Below are positions 24,445 to 32,783 of a stretch of DNA of 47,372 nucleotides, in pieces. Within the stretch, counting starts at the first letter, position 1. Each line of letters starts with the position of its first letter. The stretch covers positions 47,626 through 94,997 of the forward strand of contig JABSSL010000037.1 of the NCBI GenBank assembly GCA_013214355.1, written 5' to 3'. Source of the stretch: Saprospiraceae bacterium (GTDB lineage: Bacteria; Bacteroidota; Bacteroidia; Chitinophagales; Saprospiraceae). Position numbers and translations under genes: made by a program. The notes beneath the pieces were generated by a model that saw only the letters and a program-made list of their open reading frames with translations, had not been told where the DNA came from and searched no databases.

Positions 24445-26748
24445 CTACTTGTTTAGGTAAGCCTCAAAGTATTTGCATTTAGATCTGATTAGTTGATAGA
24501 TATCTGTATCTGAATAGTTTTCTCTTAACAAGGCGAAGTTCTCCCTTAATGGAGCTGTACCTGGAGGAGTATCTACAAAATAGGCGTTTTGCTCGCATTT
24601 TGCGGCCATAAAGAGGGCTTTTGCCGTGATTTCGCGGTCGATAGCTGTAATTCTCGCCCGCTCAAAATAAAGTCGGGCCACAGAACAGTCAAAAAACTCC
24701 TTGTTACCAAGTGGGAATTCTGGATGGGACACCACATAATTTCCACTACCTCGCCTAAGGCGCTGCATACTTGCGCCACTTCTGTATAGATCTAGCATTT
24801 TCCAACTGTACCCAAAGTAGGTCATATTGTAAAAGGCCAAGCCGAGGCGATAGTAAATATCTGCAGCCTTATCTCGGTCTTGTTCTGCCTCCGCCATATA
24901 CTCCATGCGGACCATATCCTGTAATATTTCTCCTTTGTTGAAGATTTGGGCAGAAGTAGGAAGGGAGTATCGAACCGTATCTTTAATTTGTTCCAAATAG
25001 GGATGAAAAAGACCAAAGTCATCCCAGTTATCTAAAGGAATTCGCTTAAAGGTCTCTAATGCCTTCTCTATCTCTCCCCGACTCAAAAAATGATTGGTCT
25101 TTAGATTGAGAAGATCTTCCTCTATAGTGGTCCCATCGGGCTTCATCACTAAGGTTCTTTCAAACCGATTGGCTGATTCATCGCGACAAATCTCTAGTAG
25201 ATTATCGACCATTCTTTCCCCGGAGTTGATCTTGAGATCCCTAATGGAGTATTGTGCCAAGAATGCCTTTCCGGCATCGCCCGATTCTCGATATAATTTG
25301 GTGAGTTTATCTCGCATGAAATCTGGGAAGTCCGGAAATTCTCGATAGACCTCACTGGTCCTCTGAATCTCCGCTGCTTGGTCTTCTACTTCACTCTCTG
25401 CTTTTGCCCAATCACTAATTTGGAGGGCGAGCTCGAAGGCTTCCAGTTGATTGAGTAGGGTGTCGTTTTCGGTCAGGTCTTTGACTTCATTGAAACTTTG
25501 AGCAGCGAAGTAGTAGTTTCCGGCCAGCAATTCTAAATACCCTTCGGCTAGCTTCCAGATTTCTGGCCTTTCCACTAAGCCATCATCCTCAATTTCTCGA
25601 ATAAATTTTTGTAACTCGATCACCTTCTCGCCTGCGTCTGGCCGAGGAATATTGTAGAGTCTTTCGTTTTGTCTTCTTCGGTTATTGAAATCCAAACCTA
25701 ATAGATCTTTCTCCAAGCGCTTAATCTCTCTAAGGAGCAACAATTCAAGGTTCTCATTGGTCGGTTCGTAACGATATATATTGCGCATTTCCTCAACCAA
25801 TTTAGCATTTTGAGACTCTGCTCGTAAAACATGAAGTACGGCCCGCTCGTGATTGTCCTTACACATTAACAGACAGTCCTCCCATTCTTGATCTGTCTTA
25901 ATGGTAAAACTTTGAAAGGCTGAATAGCGTTTGCTGGGACACTTGTCAAAAATCTGTGAGAACAAATAGGCGGCTCGAACGGGTTGCCCAACTTCCATCA
26001 GCGCCCCGGCGTAATGCCCTAAGACCCAATATTCGATCAGACTAGGATCATTGTCCACCTTGGGCATGAGATACTCATAGAGTGCAATGGTTTGTCTATA
26101 ATTCTTCATGTAGTGAGCCAGGCGGACAATTTGATAGACGTATCGAAGACGGAAATATTCGGACTTGGTCCTTTTGAAGAGTACCTGTCCTTGTTCGATC
26201 AAGTTTTCCATCTCATTGAGGTCCTTCTGATCCGTTTCCCAAGATCGCCGGGAGGTGGCATGAGGTTCACATTGTTTAGCAAAAATCAAGTAGTCTATGG
26301 CTTCCGTACACTTATAGCGGTATAGATAGCGGGCAAAGGAGTTAGTAGATAAAGGTGGCCCCAATGCACTCCAGGGGAGCAATTCTCCCTCCATGGTAGA
26401 TCTAAGTTCATTCAGGTCTCTAATGCTGGAGGCGTAGACTACGTAGTCGATATCTGCTTTGTTGGGAACTTCGCAATAGCGTTCCCACCATTCATTAATA
26501 TTCTGTTGTTCTTGAACAGTTTTGTGGCCAGGATATAGTTCAAAAACCTTGGCAAAACCCAAGGTGAAGGGAGCATAAGGAGACTTCAGTCTAGCTATTT
26601 CAGGTTTCAAAAAAGAGTAACCATGAAATTGGGTGTAAACTGGACCGCAATCGGTAGAACTGGGAAGTGGATACAGAAGGATGAGGAGGAGAGAGAGAAT
26701 CCCCAATCGGAGTATTCGGTAGATGGATAAATTGCTGTTCTTGGGCAT
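24445..26748 (-). CDS. exported helical-repeat (TPR-like) hypothetical protein
   Basis: 767 residues from the ATG at 26748 (MPKNSNLSIYRILRLGILSLLLILLYPLPSSTDCG), whose first 35 residues form a signal peptide or membrane anchor; an upstream in-frame TTG is less likely. After a conserved-looking cysteine (DCGPVYTQFHGYSFLKPEIA) the protein is almost entirely helical, with repeats of the TPR/SEL type (NYRQTIALYEYLMPKVDNDPSLIEYWVLGHYAGALMEVGQPVRAAYLFSQI). I recognise the general class of Bacteroidota exported proteins but no function. Its start follows the stop of the 367-residue lipoprotein gene by about 40 nt, and the pair look like an operon. Confidence 0.75.
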   Translation of the reverse strand: MPKNSNLSIYRILRLGILSLLLILLYPLPSSTDCGPVYTQFHGYSFLKPEIARLKSPYAPFTLGFAKVFELYPGHKTVQEQQNINEWWERYCEVPNKADIDYVVYASSIRDLNELRSTMEGELLPWSALGPPLSTNSFARYLYRYKCTEAIDYLIFAKQCEPHATSRRSWETDQKDLNEMENLIEQGQVLFKRTKSEYFRLRYVYQIVRLAHYMKNYRQTIALYEYLMPKVDNDPSLIEYWVLGHYAGALMEVGQPVRAAYLFSQIFDKCPSKRYSAFQSFTIKTDQEWEDCLLMCKDNHERAVLHVLRAESQNAKLVEEMRNIYRYEPTNENLELLLLREIKRLEKDLLGLDFNNRRRQNERLYNIPRPDAGEKVIELQKFIREIEDDGLVERPEIWKLAEGYLELLAGNYYFAAQSFNEVKDLTENDTLLNQLEAFELALQISDWAKAESEVEDQAAEIQRTSEVYREFPDFPDFMRDKLTKLYRESGDAGKAFLAQYSIRDLKINSGERMVDNLLEICRDESANRFERTLVMKPDGTTIEEDLLNLKTNHFLSRGEIEKALETFKRIPLDNWDDFGLFHPYLEQIKDTVRYSLPTSAQIFNKGEILQDMVRMEYMAEAEQDRDKAADIYYRLGLAFYNMTYFGYSWKMLDLYRSGASMQRLRRGSGNYVVSHPEFPLGNKEFFDCSVARLYFERARITAIDREITAKALFMAAKCEQNAYFVDTPPGTAPLRENFALLRENYSDTDIYQLIRSKCKYFEAYLNK

Positions 26749-26787
26749 ATCGGGTTGTAGTATGGGTGTAGAGTTCAAGCCTACGGC

Positions 26788-27891
26788 TTACTCTCTATTT
26801 TCAAACTGTTCGACCAAATCGGATAAAACCACATGGGGAAAACGCTGTAATATGGGCATATCCAGATGATAATAAGCTAATGTAAAGCTTTTCCGTGGAA
26901 AATAATTCTTCAACATTTCGACTGCCTTATAAAGATCCGATGGCTCACTTGCCTCCAGCCTAAACTGATCTCCATTATATAGGTAGTAACCATTGAGGTA
27001 AGTACTTTTAGTGACTTGTACATGATGCCTATCTATCTGTTGAAAGCGAGAGCTGTCTTGCAATTGCTCTATTCCTAATTCATTAATCAATTTGATCATT
27101 TTCCCGTCTCTAAAAAGAACCCCCCATCTAAACAAAGGAAGAGCCAGATCCAAAGGGATTGGGTAGGGGGCCGCAGGAACAAGGTACTGACTGGCTATTT
27201 CCAAATTCAGTATGGAGTTTGCTTCGACCCATTGCGTGACTTCACCCATATTATAGAACATTAGCATACCTCGATCTACAGGGGGAATCCCTGTTTTCTT
27301 AGGATACTTCAATTGATGAAGACGAATAGTGGCACTGAGCTGTTGATTAGGGGCTAGATGATGATCTCTTAGGTTTTTTAGGAGAAGAAAATAGTTTTCT
27401 TGTGTTTGGGCTGACCAATCACAATCAATTTGTATTTCTGGCATGTGAACTGACCCAAGCTGTAGGCTGAGCTTTTCGATCAATTGATAGAGGCGTTCTG
27501 CTAGTAGAGCTACTTCACTTTCTGCAAGATGAAGAAGACTACGATTGGTAATAAAAACGGTGGGTATTATCGTATCGGGAATATAGCTGCTACTGTCTAC
27601 TTGTAGGCGAGCTAAAGGTAAGGGCTCCTTAGCGTCTCCTTTTTTATCAATGTCGAAAAACTTTAGATATAATTTATCTGAATTCATACTGTCTAGATGA
27701 CCTCTTTCCTTATCAGAAAGTGCTAAACTCGTTTGCCAATGGTAGTAAGCTGGAGTCACTTTAAAGGCACTATTCTCTGGCTGGTCAGCTAGTGAATTTT
27801 GACAGGCTGATAAACAATACAGACAAAAAATGAGTTTGTAGAGGGTATTTAAAAAAAAAATTCTTGAGTATGCGTTTTGTTTCTTTTGCAC
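26788..27891 (-). CDS. lipoprotein with TIM-barrel glycosidase-like features
   Basis: 367 residues from a GTG start; no ATG fits before the lipobox. LIFCLYCLSAC gives a lipobox with C30. The mature part has strand motifs in a (beta/alpha)8-like order: VFITNRSLLHL, MPEIQIDCDWSAQTQENYFLLLKNLRDH, QLSATIRLHQLKYPK, RGMLMFYNMGEVTQW, LNLEIASQYL and LDLALPLFRWGVLF. The DCDW and LHQ/MFYNMG stretches recall DUF3142/GH18-type barrels, but I cannot assign a family, and catalytic acids are not certain. It is first in the operon with the helical-repeat protein. A 10-nt homopolymer (27851-27860) lies in the signal-peptide codons. Confidence 0.7.
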   Translation of the reverse strand: MQKKQNAYSRIFFLNTLYKLIFCLYCLSACQNSLADQPENSAFKVTPAYYHWQTSLALSDKERGHLDSMNSDKLYLKFFDIDKKGDAKEPLPLARLQVDSSSYIPDTIIPTVFITNRSLLHLAESEVALLAERLYQLIEKLSLQLGSVHMPEIQIDCDWSAQTQENYFLLLKNLRDHHLAPNQQLSATIRLHQLKYPKKTGIPPVDRGMLMFYNMGEVTQWVEANSILNLEIASQYLVPAAPYPIPLDLALPLFRWGVLFRDGKMIKLINELGIEQLQDSSRFQQIDRHHVQVTKSTYLNGYYLYNGDQFRLEASEPSDLYKAVEMLKNYFPRKSFTLAYYHLDMPILQRFPHVVLSDLVEQFENRE

Positions 27892-28061
27892 TTACAGAAC
27901 TTTAAGGTTTACAATAAATTAGCATATATCACCAAGTCTTATTACGATCTAACTTCTAGGAATTTGACCATTCCCTAAAAGTATGGAGGTAACTTTCCCA
28001 AAAAAAGGCCCGTATAATAAGACCTATCCTAATCCACCTAAGAAACAATAATGAAAACTTT

Positions 28062-28069
28062 TATCTTTG
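28062..28069 (+). promoter_or_regulatory. candidate -7 box for the mltD-type gene
   Basis: TATCTTTG matches TAnnTTTG exactly and lies 24 nt before the ATG at 28094, predicting a leader of about 18 nt. It overlaps an in-frame TTG at 28067, which makes that TTG unlikely as a start. No clear -33 TTG is present. Confidence 0.5.
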
Positions 28070-28093
28070 ACCCGCTCAAATAACCCTGGCAAT

Positions 28094-29527
28094 ATGCAGC
28101 TTTTTACCCGACGATGCTTATCTCTTTTTGTGCTTTGGAGCATCTACTCAGTTTCTGCCTATGCTACCACTACACCCCCGGTTTTTGATGAAGAAGTTAT
28201 CAAGGAAAGATTAGATACTTTGTCTGATGAAGTGGTTGCTCCGAAATATGTTACGGCGGTGAAGGGATACCTCAAAGGGTATCTAGTCCGAAATCGTAAG
28301 AATGCGGAAAGAATATTAGGAAGAACCGTTCTATATTTCCCCATCTTTGAACACTATCTCAAGGAACATGGCTTACCCGATGATCTCAAATATCTAGCGG
28401 TTGTGGAATCTGCGCTCAAACCACGTGCCACTTCGCGGGTTGGAGCTGGAGGTTTGTGGCAGTTTATGCCGGCTACCGGTAAATCTATGGGCTTGGACAT
28501 TACTTCTCAAGTTGATGAACGATGGGATCCACACAAATCTACTGAGGCCGCTATGCGGTACTTAAATAAGCAATACAAGCGATTTGATGATTGGGCCTTA
28601 GCCCTTGCCGCGTACAATTCGGGTTCTGGTCGAGTACGACGGGCCATCAAGAGAGGGCGAAGCAAAGACTTTTGGCGAATCCAACGTTTTTTGCCTCGTG
28701 AGACCCGCAACTACGTTCCCGCTTTTATTGCAGCTAATTATATGCTCAATTACTATGAAGAGCATGGATTGGTTCCGGAATATCCAGATTTGGATATCCA
28801 AATCACCGAAACCATCAAGATCTACAATTCTATTAGCTTCTACAGAGTGGCTCAGTTGACGGAACTACCATTAGAAATCATAGAGACACTCAACCCATCT
28901 TACAAGCGAGGACGGATACCAACACTCGCTGAAGGGCATTACCTGACCTTACCCAAGCGTGTCATGCCAGCGGTAAAGGACTTCTTGGAAGCCCAACGAC
29001 CTGATGGGGCATTCGACAGTCATGTTTTCAGCAGCCCCGTTTTTGTAGAGGCTCCTGCAAAACGATTTACGAATGCCAAATATATCAAGAGTATCTACAT
29101 TGTAAGAAATGGACAAAACTTAACTTCAATCGCAAAAGAGGTGGGCGTTTCAGTACAACAATTGAAGATGTGGAACACCTTGCGAAGTTCGGATATTCAG
29201 CCGGGGCAGGAACTGATATTGTATTTTCCAAAATCCTTCAAGCGATTCCGACCGTTTAAGCCTATGGCGGTTGTGGAAGAAATACCAGACATCGCCTTGT
29301 CAGAATTAGAACATGTAGGCTTGAAAAACCCAACGCTCATTCACGTTGGTCGTCGCTTCGAGTATTACTATGTAACGCGGAAGGAGAAACCCTCTGCCAT
29401 TGCTAATCGAATCCCTGGGCTGAATTACAATAAATTGATGTTATTAAACGGTTGGCAAAAAGATCGGCCTTTGAAGCCTGGTACTTTGGTGAAGGTGCGA
29501 AGAGTAGGGACGGAATCCGATGATTAA
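28094..29527 (+). CDS. mltD: membrane-bound lytic murein transglycosylase D-like protein with two LysM domains
   Basis: 477 residues from the ATG at 28094. Signal peptide about 1-24. The SLT domain (about 75-230) has LKYLAVVESALKPRATSRVGAGGLWQFMPATGKSMGL with catalytic E105 and ALAAYNSGSGRVRRAI. Two LysM peptidoglycan-binding domains follow at about 337-384 (YIVRNGQNLTSIAKEVGVSVQQLKMWNTL) and about 425-470. The enzyme cleaves the glycan strand of peptidoglycan to 1,6-anhydromuropeptides in the periplasm. It is transcribed alone from a promoter very close to the start and ends in a strong terminator. Confidence 0.92.
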   Translation: MQLFTRRCLSLFVLWSIYSVSAYATTTPPVFDEEVIKERLDTLSDEVVAPKYVTAVKGYLKGYLVRNRKNAERILGRTVLYFPIFEHYLKEHGLPDDLKYLAVVESALKPRATSRVGAGGLWQFMPATGKSMGLDITSQVDERWDPHKSTEAAMRYLNKQYKRFDDWALALAAYNSGSGRVRRAIKRGRSKDFWRIQRFLPRETRNYVPAFIAANYMLNYYEEHGLVPEYPDLDIQITETIKIYNSISFYRVAQLTELPLEIIETLNPSYKRGRIPTLAEGHYLTLPKRVMPAVKDFLEAQRPDGAFDSHVFSSPVFVEAPAKRFTNAKYIKSIYIVRNGQNLTSIAKEVGVSVQQLKMWNTLRSSDIQPGQELILYFPKSFKRFRPFKPMAVVEEIPDIALSELEHVGLKNPTLIHVGRRFEYYYVTRKEKPSAIANRIPGLNYNKLMLLNGWQKDRPLKPGTLVKVRRVGTESDD

Positions 29528-29557
29528 AAAGAAGAATTACATCCTGCTAAAGAATAT

Positions 29558-29597
29558 GCAAAAAGGGCTGCTTCGATTTTGAAGCAGCCCTTTTTGC
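29558..29597 (+). terminator. strong terminator after the transglycosylase gene
   Basis: GCAAAAAGGGCTGCTTC pairs perfectly over 17 bp with its complement around the loop GATTTT. The A5/T5 ends make it functional in both directions. It lies 30 nt after the stop. Confidence 0.9.
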
Positions 29598-29618
29598 AGC
29601 TAAGGCAGCTATCTATTA

Positions 29619-29755
29619 GTTAAGTTATGCAAGTTGCGATTCATTCTAGAGCGCCCAAATGCGTCAGATATTTGCGGCAAAACTAAGCGCTCAGCTGAGT
29701 TATTAGCAAAATCTTCTTTTTCTGTGCTCGTTCATCGCAACTTGGGTTAAGTTAT
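29619..29755. mobile_element. small MITE-like element with flanking 10-bp direct repeats
   Basis: GTTAAGTTAT occurs at 29619-29628 and again at 29746-29755. Just inside, after one G on each side, CAAGTTGCGAT (29630-29640) and ATCGCAACTTG (29734-29744) are perfect 11-bp inverted repeats. An inner 10-bp palindrome CTCAGCTGAG lies at 29690-29699. The layout is that of a non-autonomous transposon of about 117 bp with a 10-bp target-site duplication. No second copy was found in the window, so a structured RNA cannot be excluded. Confidence 0.5.
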
Positions 29756-29815
29756 TAAAAATTAAATTTTTTTCTACTTCCTGACAATAAGGACGAAAGG
29801 CACAACGTTTCTTTT

Positions 29816-29922
29816 TTGAATTTTGCATAGTTAACAATTCTGAATACTCCTAATAGCGTTAACTATACACCTAACATTAACTATTAACTAAACCTCCTTA
29901 CCTAGCGAAGCAAAATTTTACA
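29816..29922. repeat. element related to the 4907-5094 MITE-like repeat
   Basis: The right end (29899-29922), read on the minus strand, matches 4932-4955 at 22 of 24 positions, with the shared core AATTTTGCTTCGCTAG. The left end also begins AATTTTGC (29818-29825), so the two ends are inverted over 8 bp. Between them lie smaller inverted parts, ATAGTTAAC (29827-29835) with GTTAACTAT (29858-29866). Confidence 0.45.
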
Positions 29923-30288
29923 ATTAGAAGATTTTTATCCGACTCCCAATCAGATCCTCTTCAGGACTATCCTGAGGGATGCTAGGAGAAAACTACAGTC
30001 TTTTTAGGAGGAAAATTACACGAAAATAAATAAGGATTTTGGCTTTATACTAGTCAAACGTTGTGTTGACGGTAGCAAGATATTGCCTACTGAAAAACAC
30101 CGTATGGAGACCTCCCCGCAAAACCAGCAAGGCATACACCAAACAAAGCCACAAAACATGGTCTTCGTAGTCAAAAAATAATGTTCTCCTTATTTAAGGC
30201 CACAATCCCTTTTTCGAAACCCAAGTATTGGTCCCCAATTGACCATTTGAAGACCCCAATGACAATTTGAAAACTGATGGTCCAGCCA

Positions 30289-30417
30289 GGGCCATCTTCT
30301 CTTTGCCCATTGAGAGAGTAGTTTGAACCATCAGCGGCGGTGAGGAGGCTTAAGGGCACAAGCCCCTGCCGCTGCGTTTTTTCAACTACTGCTCTCAATG
30401 GGCATTTTTTATGGCCC
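30289..30417. repeat. long tiered hairpin element upstream of DUF937 gene
   Basis: Nested complementary arms run from GGGCCAT (30289-30295) / ATGGCCC (30411-30417), through TGCCCATTGAGAG (30304-30316) / CTCTCAATGGGCA (30392-30404) and AGTAGTT / AACTACT, to CAGCGGC (30332-30338) / GCCGCTG (30368-30374), with an apical GGCTT / AAGCC. T6 follows the second arm (30405-30410), as in a plus-strand terminator. It may be a terminated structured RNA, a large terminator, or the fold of a mobile hairpin element. Confidence 0.6.
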
Positions 30418-30597
30418 ACCTACCTTTCGTCACCTCAATTTTTCCTGTTGTCCCTTTATTCCCTGGGAGCGGTTGTCTTTATTATTTCTTTTAGCTACTT
30501 TTGGAAAGAAGCCGCCAAAGGTAATGGAGTACTACTCTTCACTTTTACTTTTAGCGTATAACCCACAAAATTCTTCATTAAAAAATTTCATTTGGGT

Positions 30598-31227
30598 ATG
30601 GATATTATGAACTTACTTCAAGGCCAACTATCTGAAGGTGTTTTGGATCAACTCACCCAACAGATTGGTGCTTCCGATAAAAAGCAAACTGCTGCTGCAA
30701 CTGCTGGAATTATGAATACTTTAGTTGGTGCTTTGGCGAAAAATGCATCAAACCCGGAAGGTGCGCAGTCACTTAGCAACGCTTTGGATCGTGATCATGA
30801 TGGTAGTGTGCTAGATAATGTAATGGATATGTTCACTGGTGGTGGACAGGCTCCTCAGCAAAATAACCGCGCGCTGAATGGCGCAGGTATTTTGAATCAC
30901 ATTCTTGGAGATCGCCAGGGCGGAGCTATTGATATGATCAGTCAACTTAGCGGACTTGACTCCGGAAAAACCGGTAATTTGATGACAATGCTAGCTCCTA
31001 TGTTAATGGGCGCATTGGGTAAACAAAAGCGTCAGCAGGGATTGGATGTAGGAGGTTTAGCCAATTTGCTTACAGGAACCGTGACGCAGCAAAATCAATC
31101 GGCACAGAATCCAACTATGAGCCTTGTGACTAGATTCTTGGATAGCGACGGTGATGGTAGTATCGCTGATGATGTGGCAAGCATTGGTATGAAACTATTA
31201 GGTGGTCTATTTGGCCGCAAGCGATAG
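30598..31227 (+). CDS. DUF937 family protein with two acidic EF-hand-like loops
   Basis: 209 residues from the ATG at 30598 (MDIMNLLQGQLSEGVLDQLTQQIGASDKKQT); a TTG two codons earlier is less likely. The two halves each follow the DUF937 pattern of small helices with alanine- and glycine-rich turns. Each half ends in an acidic calcium-type loop, DRDHDGSVLD (about residues 60-70) and DSDGDGSIAD (about 183-193). No signal peptide is seen, and there is no known function for the family. A terminator follows at 31290-31349. Confidence 0.8.
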   Translation: MDIMNLLQGQLSEGVLDQLTQQIGASDKKQTAAATAGIMNTLVGALAKNASNPEGAQSLSNALDRDHDGSVLDNVMDMFTGGGQAPQQNNRALNGAGILNHILGDRQGGAIDMISQLSGLDSGKTGNLMTMLAPMLMGALGKQKRQQGLDVGGLANLLTGTVTQQNQSAQNPTMSLVTRFLDSDGDGSIADDVASIGMKLLGGLFGRKR

Positions 31228-31289
31228 TAGAGTAGAGAAAATTCTGAAGATGATGGATTGTCCTTACCTATGGATAGTCCTCTAAATAC

Positions 31290-31349
31290 AAAGGAGTCAT
31301 TCCGACAAGAAAGTCTACAAACGGACTTGTGTGGAATGACTCCTTTTTT
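31290..31349 (+). terminator. intrinsic terminator after DUF937 gene
   Basis: AAAGGAGTCATTCC (31290-31303) pairs perfectly with GGAATGACTCCTTT (31333-31346), extended inward by ACAAG / CTTGT, and ends in T7. It lies about 60 nt after the stop. Confidence 0.88.
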
Positions 31350-31390
31350 GCGAGTCGTTGTAAAGTTGATCTACGGATGTACGTTCGAGA

Positions 31391-31420
31391 CACCCGTTCA
31401 ATTTACACGAATAACGGGTG
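31391..31420. repeat. small inverted repeat
   Basis: CACCCGTT and AACGGGTG form an 8-bp stem with a 14-nt loop, 60 nt beyond the tatA stop. It could help end the minus-strand tatA transcript, but it lacks a T-tract on either strand. Confidence 0.4.
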
Positions 31421-31479
31421 ATATGCTATAAATCAAGACTGTCGTTGCCGCGAGAGTAAGTCTCAGGCAATCAAAGGTC

Positions 31480-31692
31480 TTAAGCGTTTTCTTTCTCTTT
31501 TCTTTCCGCTTCTTTGATTCCTTCTTTCAACTCACTTTCGATAGTAGATCGAGCGGTGTTAAATTCTCTGATACCTTTTCCGATCCCTTTCATTAGTTCA
31601 GGAATTTTCTTTCCACCGAATAATAACAAGATCGCAAAGAAAATAACCAACATCTCTGGCCCTAAAAAATTGAACAGCAATAAAGCTTTCAT
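31480..31692 (-). CDS. tatA: twin-arginine translocase subunit TatA/TatE
   Basis: 70 residues from the ATG at 31692; an extension to 31734 adds an unlikely cysteine- and lysine-rich N-terminus. [39 protein letters not shown] has the short membrane helix, the FGGKKIPEL hinge and the amphipathic helix of TatA. A charged E/K tail follows. TatA oligomers form the pore for folded proteins with twin-arginine signals. tatC is not in the window. An exact TAnnTTTG box lies just upstream. Confidence 0.93.
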   Translation of the reverse strand: MKALLLFNFLGPEMLVIFFAILLLFGGKKIPELMKGIGKGIREFNTARSTIESELKEGIKEAERKEKENA

Positions 31693-31714
31693 ATCTCTTT
31701 TTTTTAATGATTTA

Positions 31715-31722
31715 CAAAAGTA
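31715..31722 (-). promoter_or_regulatory. candidate -7 box for tatA
   Basis: TACTTTTG on the minus strand (complement of 31715-31722) matches TAnnTTTG exactly and lies 22 nt before the tatA ATG. It also lies inside the longer open frame, which supports the downstream start. Confidence 0.5.
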
Positions 31723-31829
31723 ACAACTTAACAAGACAAATTGTCGAAGGGATTTGCCATTACTGCCCCAAAAATCTTGCCTTTTCTACGTCACTTACCT
31801 CTATACTAACGATATTTTATAGGATTTCC

Positions 31830-32783
31830 CTACTTTTTCAATCCTATTTCTCTCAGACGTTCGTCTAAATATTCTCCTGCAGTGATGGGTTCATAAGCCA
31901 AAGGGTTGGCTTCATCCACGCATTTTTCCAAGCAGGTGAGATCCATGTCACCCTTTGGATGTAGGAAAAAAGGAATAGACAGCCTCGGCAAATGCCACTC
32001 TTCTTTAGGAGGATTAACTACCCTATGTGTGGTCGATTTGAGGTAGTTATTGGTTAATCGCTGTAGCATATCCCCCACGTTGATCACGATTTCATCCTCT
32101 TCTGGCATAATATTCACCCATTCTTCCTCCATATTGAACAGTTGCAGTCCTCCGGCTGAAGCTCCAACCAATAAGGTGATTAGGTTGATGTCTTCATGCT
32201 GCTCAGCGCGAATGGCTGAGGCCGGTTCAACCCGAATTGGAGGATAGTGGATGGCACGTAGAATACTATTGCCCTCTTCAATCTTATCATCAAAATAGTG
32301 CTCGCCTAATTCTAAATGAATGGCTATGGCCTGTAAAAGCGCCCCACCTGCTTTTTCAAAAGCTTTGTACAACTCTATGCCCGTCGAAGTGAAGGATGGT
32401 GCTTCTGCCACGTGTACATTATTCGGGTATTGATCCGCGGCAGGATGATCGGCAGCTACCTCTTGGCCGATCTGGAAAAATTCCTTTAGGTCTGCTACCT
32501 GGGACTGCTTGGCATGTTCTTTCCCAAAAGAAGTGTAGCCGCGTTGACCAGCCATCCCTGGTACTTCATATTTCTGCTTGGTATCCGTCGGCATAGCGAA
32601 AAATCCCTTGGAGGTAGCATAAAATCGTTCGATTAGCTCCTTAGGGATACCGTGGTTGATGACTCCTACGAATCCTATTTCGTGGAAGGCCTTGCCCAAC
32701 TCTTTGACAAAGGCAGCCCGTTCTTCTGCATCACCTTCCGTGAATTTAGATAAGTCAACGACCGGAATCGCTCTTTTTCTCAT
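31830..32783 (-). CDS. isopenicillin N synthase-like 2-oxoglutarate/Fe(II) dioxygenase
   Basis: 317 residues. The N-terminal IPVVDLSKFTEGD, VGVINHGIP and RGYTSFGKEHAK are typical of the isopenicillin N synthase family. The iron site is H196-x-D198 (EQHEDINLITLL) with H253 (STTHRVVNP). R267 (LPRLSIPFF) would bind the 2-oxoglutarate carboxylate, with S269 in the RxS pair. The reaction is an oxidation coupled to decarboxylation of 2-oxoglutarate. Bacterial members of this type are often unassigned. The gene is separate from tatA by 137 nt. Confidence 0.88.
   Translation of the reverse strand: MRKRAIPVVDLSKFTEGDAEERAAFVKELGKAFHEIGFVGVINHGIPKELIERFYATSKGFFAMPTDTKQKYEVPGMAGQRGYTSFGKEHAKQSQVADLKEFFQIGQEVAADHPAADQYPNNVHVAEAPSFTSTGIELYKAFEKAGGALLQAIAIHLELGEHYFDDKIEEGNSILRAIHYPPIRVEPASAIRAEQHEDINLITLLVGASAGGLQLFNMEEEWVNIMPEEDEIVINVGDMLQRLTNNYLKSTTHRVVNPPKEEWHLPRLSIPFFLHPKGDMDLTCLEKCVDEANPLAYEPITAGEYLDERLREIGLKK

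Larger units (their letters stand above)
29598..30597. other. 1-kb gene-free region with repeat elements
   Basis: Open frames here are short, mutually overlapping shadows. The region holds an 11-bp terminal-inverted-repeat element with flanking direct repeats (29619-29755), a second element related to the MITE at 4907 (29816-29922), and a long tiered hairpin (30289-30417). It ends at the DUF937 gene. Confidence 0.6.

Noticed and set aside
30171-30610. Three short open frames over the long hairpin region
   Set aside because: They overlap each other on both strands and simply follow the inverted repeat; no protein-like composition.
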